A DNA stretch of 64,000 nucleotides from an uncultured bacterium. Lineage in GTDB: Bacteria; Bacillota; Clostridia; Lachnospirales; Lachnospiraceae. Position 1 is the first letter of the stretch. Each line of letters begins with the position of its first letter. Of this stretch, positions 58,091 through 64,000 are shown in pieces. The notes beneath the pieces are model-generated. The model saw nothing but the letters and a program-made list of their open reading frames with translations. It searched no databases and had not been told where the DNA came from. The stretch is from positions 1 through 64,000 of the forward strand of contig CANSYK010000001.1 in the NCBI GenBank assembly GCA_947651225.1, given 5' to 3'. Both the position numbers and the translations under genes were made by a program.

Positions 58091-59101
58091 ATGGCATTAT
58101 TTGAATCATATGAAAGAAGAATTGACAAGATTAATAGCGTATTAAGCAGCTATGGTATTTCTTCGATCGAAGAAGCAGAAAAGATCACAAAAGATGCTGG
58201 ACTTAATGTGTACGATCAGGTTAAAGGCATCCAGCCGATTTGTTTTGAAAATGCATGTTGGGCTTACACAGTAGGCGCAGCAATTGCAATTAAAAAAGAC
58301 TGCCGCCGTGCGGCAGACGCAGCAGCAGCAATTGGTGAAGGATTACAAGCATTTTGTATTCCTGGTTCTGTAGCAGATACCCGTAAAGTAGGTCTTGGAC
58401 ATGGTAATCTCGGAAAGATGCTTCTGGAAGAAGAAACAGAGTGCTTCTGCTTCTTAGCTGGACATGAGTCCTTCGCAGCAGCCGAAGGCGCAATCGGTAT
58501 TGCAGAAAAAGCAAATAAAGTACGTCAGAAACCTCTCCGTGTAATCTTAAACGGACTTGGAAAAGATGCCGCACAGATTATTTCACGTATCAATGGATTT
58601 ACATTTGTAGAGACAGAATATGATCCATACACCAACACCGTAAAAGAAGTGTTCCGTAAGGCATACTCTGACGGGCTTCGTTCTAAAGTTAACTGCTATG
58701 GTGCAAATGATGTTTGCGAAGGTGTTGCAATCATGCATAAAGAAGGTGTTGACGTATCTATCACAGGTAACTCAACAAACCCAACACGCTTCCAGCATCC
58801 AGTAGCTGGTACATATAAGAAAGAATGTATAGAACAGGGTAAGAAATACTTCTCTGTAGCATCTGGCGGTGGTACAGGCCGTACGCTCCATCCAGATAAT
58901 ATGGCTGCAGGTCCAGCCTCCTATGGTATGACAGATACTCTTGGACGTATGCACTCTGACGCTCAGTTCGCTGGTTCTTCTTCTGTACCTGCCCATGTAG
59001 AAATGATGGGACTGATTGGTGCCGGCAATAACCCAATGGTTGGTATGACTGTAGCAGTGGCCGTTTCCATCCAGGAAGCAGCGGACGCTGGGAAATTCTA
59101 A
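58091..59101 (+). CDS. GGGtGRT protein (unknown function)
   Basis: FSVASGGGTGRTLHPDNMAAGPASYGMTDTLGRMHSDAQFAGSSSVPAHVEMMGLIGAGNNPMVGMT. Confidence 0.8.
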   Translation: MALFESYERRIDKINSVLSSYGISSIEEAEKITKDAGLNVYDQVKGIQPICFENACWAYTVGAAIAIKKDCRRAADAAAAIGEGLQAFCIPGSVADTRKVGLGHGNLGKMLLEEETECFCFLAGHESFAAAEGAIGIAEKANKVRQKPLRVILNGLGKDAAQIISRINGFTFVETEYDPYTNTVKEVFRKAYSDGLRSKVNCYGANDVCEGVAIMHKEGVDVSITGNSTNPTRFQHPVAGTYKKECIEQGKKYFSVASGGGTGRTLHPDNMAAGPASYGMTDTLGRMHSDAQFAGSSSVPAHVEMMGLIGAGNNPMVGMTVAVAVSIQEAADAGKF

Positions 59102-59193
59102 GAAATATCCATTTTTAGGGGATTCCGTTGTCATAGAATGTCAGAAAAAGCTACGGATTTTTCCACGTAGCACACAAATATTAAGCATAAAAA

Positions 59194-59230
59194 GACCGTT
59201 ACCCAAAGCAGGAGGGTAGCGGTTTCTTTT
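59194..59230 (+). terminator. Intrinsic terminator after the GGGtGRT gene
   Basis: ACCGTTACCCaaagcaggaGGGTAGCGGTTTCTTTT. Confidence 0.85.
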
Positions 59231-59352
59231 TGGAATGAATAAAGGGCATCTGCATTTTACAGATACCCTTTAATATGGTTTTATGTAACGGTCATTCCCC
59301 ATACTTAGAATATTGTGCCAGACAGCAAGGAATAATCCTTTAAATGCTCTAA

Positions 59353-59583
59353 AATGATATTCTGGACATATTCAAGAATGGCAGCAGTATCATAAGAGAG
59401 CATGAGTATTTTTCTTTAGATGATGTGATGGCGATAAGCGGGGAGAGACGAGAAGAACTTTTGCAAAGGATAGAGCAATGCAGACAGGAATTGATAGAAG
59501 CCGGAGAAAACCCGGACGAATATTTCAAGCCTGTAGAGTCACAGAGGGCAGAAGTCTATTACTTTCCTAACGGTTTGCATTAA
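59353..59583 (+). pseudogene. C-terminal fragment of a mobile-element-type protein
   Basis: Open frame without start: NDILDIFKNGSSIIREHEYFSLDDVMAISGERREELLQRIEQCRQELIEAGENPDEYFKPVESQRAEVYYFPNGLH*. Confidence 0.4.
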
Positions 59584-59632
59584 CGGTAATTTGTACTTGA
59601 AACAAAAGCTGAAACATGATATATTATAGATA

Positions 59633-59720
59633 CAAAAGAGGAAACAACCGCCCACAAAGTGGTTGACCTCCGGTAGCAGTAAAGCCTACCTTCACCGGGC
59701 AAGTGACAAGGTAGGCTTAT
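59633..59720 (+). ncRNA. Candidate antisense antitoxin RNA of a type I toxin-antitoxin locus
   Basis: Promoter TTGAAA-17-TATATT (59597-59625) and terminator AAGCCTACCTT...AAGGTAGGCTT (59682-59718) convergent with the toxin ORF. Confidence 0.5.
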
Positions 59721-59816
59721 TTATTTTCGCTTATTATTCCTATCTATGTAGGTAAGCAGTGCAACAAGAAACGTTCCGAAAAGAATTAACAGCGTTAAAA
59801 CTTCGTATGTACTCAT
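59721..59816 (-). CDS. Putative holin-like toxin (type I TA, 31 aa)
   Basis: GGAGGTGGTGTAT-ATG; MSTYEVLTLLILFGTFLVALLTYIDRNNKRK*; resembles putative holin-like toxin (Hol_Tox) small ORFs. Confidence 0.8.
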   Translation of the reverse strand: MSTYEVLTLLILFGTFLVALLTYIDRNNKRK

Positions 59817-59956
59817 ATACACCACCTCCCCTCTTTTTCAAGTTTAGGGAGGCTACCACCTTGCAACACGATTGTTCCTCCCCGATATTTTACCATATTC
59901 TTTCTTTTGTGACAATTCCCTATCAAATTTTATTGACACAGCTTTATGTGATGTAT

Positions 59957-60073
59957 AAACCGTCAAAATATCTTTTCTTGTTATTGTTGTTATGAAAACC
60001 GTCAAAATATATCGACAAATAGACTAAATGACAGTATGATAGAACTATCAAAATATCTATAGTTTATTTGATA
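59957..60073. promoter_or_regulatory. Repeats and 28-bp imperfect palindrome upstream of recombinase (candidate res site)
   Basis: AAACCGTCAAAATAT twice (59957-59971, 59996-60010); TATCAAAATATCTATAGTTTATTTGATA (60046-60073). Confidence 0.5.
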
Positions 60074-60092
60074 AAAGAAAGGCGGTATTATT

Positions 60093-60590
60093 ATGTGTAA
60101 TGTATATAGTTATATGAGAATAAGCACATCAGAGGAAAGAGATTTACAGAAGTTTACCCGTCAAGAAAGTGCATTGCAAAGATATGCGAAAGAAAATGAT
60201 ATTGAATATCTATTAGAGTTTAGGGAAGATAAAAGCGGAAAGAATTTTACAGAGCGTAAGCAATGGCAAAAGCTAGAGAGCACAGTGCAGCCAGGAGAAT
60301 TGATTTTTATTGATAATCAGACAGTAAGCACGCCATATATCAAGCAGTTACTGAATGTGGCAAAGGCACAGAATTTAGTAGCGAGGACAAGCCTTGAAAG
60401 TACTGTAAAGCTATCGCTGATTGTGGAGCTGGACAGAGTAGAGCAGGAAAGAAAAATAACAGTTCAAAGAATTAAGGACGGAATAGAAGCCAGTAGCAAA
60501 CGTAGTGGCAGAGCAACAGGGAAACTTGATAAAATGTCAGACGAACTGGAAGCGGATATACAGTTCTTTATTAAAGATTTGACAGGATAA
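60093..60590 (+). pseudogene. Serine recombinase/resolvase with internal deletion and altered C-terminus
   Basis: YSYMRISTSEERDLQKFTRQESALQRYA ... PGELIFIDNQTVSTPYIKQLLNVAKAQNLVARTSLESTVKLSLIVELDRVEQERKITVQRIKDGIEASSKRSGRATGKL; mid-catalytic segment missing. Confidence 0.75.
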
Positions 60591-60610
60591 GACAGATTAA
60601 GGAAAAGGGC

Positions 60611-60835
60611 TTGCGAAAGCTACGAACAGGCTGGGCAAAGCGTGAGTTGTTAGAAAAATTTGATATTGTGGAAGCCGGGGCATACAGAAACAGTATGAAT
60701 AAATTCAATGAACATGGGTTTACTTCTACGGTGGAGTATATCGCTTTACGCAAGGCAGAATTACAGACCGAGTATGAAAAGCATAAAAGACAGGTAGAAA
60801 TTATGCTTGAACAGAGAAAAAGAAAGTGTTTGTAA
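60611..60835 (+). pseudogene. Short mobile-region ORF fragment
   Basis: KLRTGWAKRELLEKFDIVEAGAYRNSMNKFNEHGFTSTVEYIALRKAELQTEYEKHKRQ; frame opens upstream without clear RBS. Confidence 0.35.
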
Positions 60836-60906
60836 GTGTTCAAAAATAGATAAAAATTTAGATGCGTTACACACAAGTAGTGCACAGGTAACGCACATGA
60901 GGCTTG

Positions 60907-60949
60907 AAGGTACCGTAATCTACCAAGGGGGATGCGGTACCTTTTTTTG
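60907..60949 (+). terminator. Intrinsic terminator
   Basis: AAGGTACCGtaatctaccaagggggatgCGGTACCTTTTTTT. Confidence 0.8.
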
Positions 60950-61045
60950 TACTACTGGCCAGAAATGGAAAGTCGTTTTAAGTTTGCATTAATGGAAATA
61001 CTTGAAGAAATAGGTACAAAAGACAGAAGTTTAATGCCCTGAAGT

Positions 61046-61258
61046 TTACCATTCACGTTCGCCGATAGCGTCTTCCACATCCAGATCAATGTCAAACCAT
61101 TTTAGAATATATTCTACTGCTTCGCCGATGCTTTCTCGTGCGCCGGTTTCTAATTCGCTGTCATTCTCTTCGAATTCTTCCTGTAAATCATTTATTGCCA
61201 GCGTCATTTCGTCAAATTTATTTTGTATTGTTTCTAAATCTTTTTCTCCTGTTTCCAA
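61046..61258 (-). CDS. Small acidic hypothetical protein
   Basis: 70-aa ORF, Asp/Glu-rich: ...LQEEFEENDSELETGARESIGEAVEYILKWFDIDLDVEDAIGEREW. Confidence 0.4.
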   Translation of the reverse strand: METGEKDLETIQNKFDEMTLAINDLQEEFEENDSELETGARESIGEAVEYILKWFDIDLDVEDAIGEREW

Positions 61259-61331
61259 AAAAACTATAACATTTTGTACTAATTCTTTTACTTTGTCTAC
61301 CAGGAAATCTGGAAAGCTTGAGTATTTTTGC

Positions 61332-61360
61332 TTTGTTACTATTCCGTGAATAGTAACAAA
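61332..61360. terminator. Perfect 13-bp stem hairpin downstream of second Uma2 gene
   Basis: TTTGTTACTATTC-CGT-GAATAGTAACAAA. Confidence 0.75.
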
Positions 61361-61375
61361 GCCTTTTCTTATGTT

Positions 61376-61942
61376 TTAAATACCTAATCGTTTGCAGATC
61401 TCTGTAAAGTTGATATACAAATCATCATAGATATTGACCTTGATAGCTGATTCAAAGGAAAGCTGGATGGAAACCTCATTTTTCTCAAAATAATTAACGG
61501 TAACCGTTTTTCGCCTTGGGTCAACAATCCAGTATTCCCGTACTCCGTAATTCTTGTAGTAGTATGCTTTTTTGATATAATCATCAGATGGATTGCATGG
61601 AGAAACAATTTCAATAATAAAGTCAGGGGCTCCATTACATCGTTGTTCATCCAGTTTGTCCTTGTCACATACAATCATAATATCCGGTTGAACGATGGTA
61701 AGGGGTTCCTTTGATAGTATTACATCAAAGGGAGCAGGAAAGACTTCACAATTTCCATTCTTTTTTTGGATGTAAGTATAAAATGTCGTTATTAAGTCTG
61801 TAATCAGGGCTTGATGAATGCGTGATGGGCTTGCCATGTCATAGACGATACCTTCAAAAACTTCTACACGTTTATCATCCGGCAGGGCTTCATACTCTTT
61901 AAGAGTAATATATCCTGGCTGTGGCTGTAATGCTGATGCCAT
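61376..61942 (-). CDS. Uma2 family (DUF820) putative endonuclease-like protein, paralogue of 22949-23512
   Basis: LTIVQPDIMIVCDKDKLDEQRCNGAPDFIIEIVSPCNPSDDYIKKAYYYKNYGVREYWIVDPRRKTVTVNYFE. Confidence 0.88.
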   Translation of the reverse strand: MASALQPQPGYITLKEYEALPDDKRVEVFEGIVYDMASPSRIHQALITDLITTFYTYIQKKNGNCEVFPAPFDVILSKEPLTIVQPDIMIVCDKDKLDEQRCNGAPDFIIEIVSPCNPSDDYIKKAYYYKNYGVREYWIVDPRRKTVTVNYFEKNEVSIQLSFESAIKVNIYDDLYINFTEICKRLGI

Positions 61943-62199
61943 GGTATCACTTCCTTTCCTGGTTATGGTATGTGGCTATATAGGCATAACGGTTGCCGCT
62001 TAACGGAATATTGTTGTCAAGCTGAGCAATATTGGTAGCTTCCATGCAAAAAATAAATTTATTTTCACCATTAAATCACCTTCAATATAAAGCATATGAT
62101 TGAAGATTGCAAGCATAAAATTAAAATAATCAGGCAAAAACTATATCATATCGTCCTTCCTGAACGACCTTATCTACAATCTATCCCGATAACTGAACC

Positions 62200-62825
62200 A
62201 CTACCGGCTAAAGCCGGTAGGTTCGAATTGCTGCTAAAGCAGCCTAAAGTTGTCTCTGCTCAAGGTTATTGATTTTCTCCTCCACTCTTATCCTATTTCA
62301 AAGTTATCTGAATTGCTGCTCTCTTGAATATCTTGATTTCGAATATACTCCCTGATAATTTCATCTGTTACATTTCCACTGCTCGCAACAAAATATCCTC
62401 CCGCCCACAAATGCTGTCCCCAGAATTGTTTGTTCAATTCTTTATACTCCATTTGCAGTTTTCTGGAAGTATTCCCTTTCAGATACTGTACTAATTTACT
62501 GGCTGACAAACGCGGAGGAACTGAAACCAATAAATGTATGTGGTCACTCCCTACATGCCCTGCTAATATTTCCACTTCATTATTCTGGCAGATCATTCGT
62601 ATCAGTTCCCTTGTTCTCAATGCTATCTTCCCTGTAATCACTGGCTTTCGGTATTTTGTTATCCAAACCAGATGATACTTGATATCATATGTGCAATGTG
62701 ACGATTTTCTGTAATTTTCCATATAGCTCACCTCAAGTTTAGTATTCCAACTTTTCTTTATTCTAAACTTGAAGCTATGGGGTTGACCTAAAGGTTTCGC
62801 CTTAAGGCGAGGGTTTTAACCCCCT
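62200..62825 (-). mobile_element. IS200/IS605-type insertion sequence (tnpA only), approximate limits
   Basis: TnpA ORF flanked by hairpins CTACCGGCtaaaGCCGGTAG, GCTGCtaaaGCAGC on one side and TCGCCTTAAGGCGA on the other. Confidence 0.7.
62288..62722 (-). CDS. tnpA: IS200/IS605 family transposase TnpA (Y1 HUH)
   Basis: YDIKYHLVWITKYRKPVI; HVGSDHIHLLVSVPP (HUH); GGYFVASSGNVTDEIIREYI (catalytic Tyr). Confidence 0.93.
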   Translation of the reverse strand: MENYRKSSHCTYDIKYHLVWITKYRKPVITGKIALRTRELIRMICQNNEVEILAGHVGSDHIHLLVSVPPRLSASKLVQYLKGNTSRKLQMEYKELNKQFWGQHLWAGGYFVASSGNVTDEIIREYIRNQDIQESSNSDNFEIG

Positions 62826-63044
62826 TATACAGACAATAAAGAAGGGAATATATACGAAGTGTACAATGGTTCTGGGAAAGAGCCTTGGGATAGCGCAAGC
62901 AAAAAAGATAGTCAAAATAACAGACATATGCAGGTTAACAAACTGATGGAGCTCGATAAGATAGTTCCAGACAGCATAAGGATTCCGGCAATCCATGAAA
63001 TAGAAAAAATGAAGCCGGAATATAAAAATAGGAAGAAGCAATAA
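62826..63044 (+). pseudogene. 3' fragment of an ORF apparently truncated at the IS200 junction
   Basis: Open frame YTDNKEGNIYEVYNGSGKEPWDSASKKDSQNNRHMQVNKLMELDKIVPDSIRIPAIHEIEKMKPEYKNRKKQ* starts at the IS boundary. Confidence 0.45.
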
Positions 63045-63810
63045 CATAAAGCACTTTATAAGGCTGAAATTTCATAATAATTTCGTTCACAGTGGAATGT
63101 ACAAAAACGTCTAATTCCTTTTTTGATAGATAAGCGATGCTCTTCCGCGTTTGCAACACCGTTGTATTTTTCAAACAGGCGTTAAACAGAATTGTTTTTT
63201 TGTTAGCAAGTCCTTTGACCGATTTGAGGTAATTATAGAGAAAAATCAGGAACACGGGATAGCATGCTTGAACTCATTGGTGTATGAGAATGCAAGTTTG
63301 GAAAAGCAAAACGACTTCATGTGGAATAAATTTTTCCGGGATATTGTTCATGGTCTTTGAATGTGCGAATAACGGTTTGGTCAAGATTACGCACACGATA
63401 GATGCTGATTAGGATTTGATATAGAAGTATAGTCGGAATGTTGTAGCTTATGACATATTTAATTTTAAATCGCTATAGATAATATAAAGAATATTGTACC
63501 ATACAACTGAAAATAACAGCTAAGAAGGCAGAGATTCAAGAGAGTCCCTGCTTTTTTGTGGGCAAAATTCAACTTCCCTGCCCTTATTTTACCGCAAAGG
63601 GCAGGAGATTTGCATAGCAAAGCACTTTCTTTATCAAAAAAAAATCTTAGGAAAGAAAGAGCGAACCCATACCATTGGTATAAAAAGTAACCAACAATTT
63701 GTATTGCCGATGTGTTCATTATCCATATATAAATAAGTAAGATTATTAGCCCGAGTATCAATCAAGAAGTATATTTGATTTTACAAATAAAATATTACCA
63801 CAATCACAAC

Positions 63811-63845
63811 GCCGGAGCGTACTTGAATTTTCAAACAGCTCCGGC
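63811..63845. repeat. Interrupted palindrome (hairpin)
   Basis: GCCGGAGC-gtac-TTGAA-tt-TTCAA-aca-GCTCCGGC. Confidence 0.7.
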
Positions 63846-64000
63846 AGAATAATAAAAATGTAGGTAATGTGTGCATTGACAGGACGATTTTGCTGTGGCA
63901 ATCAGAAAAAAGACAAGAAAGTTTCTAAAAAAGCCTTATTCTACAGAAAAACATATTTTAATAGAAATAAAACAGCCAACACATACATCAGACCACTGAC

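Noticed and set aside
58290-58574. Minus-strand ORFs antisense to the GGGtGRT gene (58290-58574, 58761-59036, 58772-59134)
   Set aside because: Low-complexity translations (RLRLLRRTHVQLRS) explained by codon bias of the strongly coding opposite strand; no RBS.
63151-63360. 69-aa plus-strand ORF and the overlapping 106-aa minus-strand ORF
   Set aside because: No RBS or recognisable domain; probably remnant sequence, so neither was called as a gene.
1-64000. CRISPR array, rRNA or tRNA genes
   Set aside because: No regularly spaced direct repeats, rRNA-like stretches or convincing tRNA cloverleaves noticed by eye; a tRNAscan/CRISPR search would be needed to exclude short cases.

Overview
AT-rich chromosomal window typical of an anaerobic Clostridia/Lachnospiraceae genome (lineage inferred from gene content, not verified). 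Positions 1-59.1 kb are mostly housekeeping genes: LytTR regulator, pyk, L21 leader-rplU-prp-rpmA-obgE, scpAB, a yqfC-yqfD-phoH-HD-ybeY cluster, SNF2 helicase, glycerate kinase, MNT/HEPN pair, citrate synthase, mtnA, NatAB-YhfC, LTA synthase-like protein, maf, argG / argBD, comEA, two-component system, comEC, purM-N-D-glyA, hydE, topB, and an Fe-S scaffold-like/GGGtGRT pair of unknown function. Positions 59.2-64 kb are a mobile-element graveyard: an internally deleted serine recombinase, ORF fragments, an IS200-type TnpA, a second Uma2 gene, and a 31-aa holin-like type I toxin candidate with an apparent antisense RNA that the ORF track missed. Most interesting signals: (i) the type I toxin/antisense locus; (ii) a near-identical hairpin+RBS leader before three unrelated genes (argD, comEA, purN); (iii) a riboswitch-like leader in front of a DMT transporter, with competing pairings and an SD-sequestering terminator; (iv) an 18-bp palindrome filling the rplU promoter spacer; (v) a CIRCE-like operator upstream of a MarR-like/citrate synthase operon; (vi) degenerate active sites in an M50-like and a 7TM-HD-like protein. 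All calls are by eye; no database search was run.
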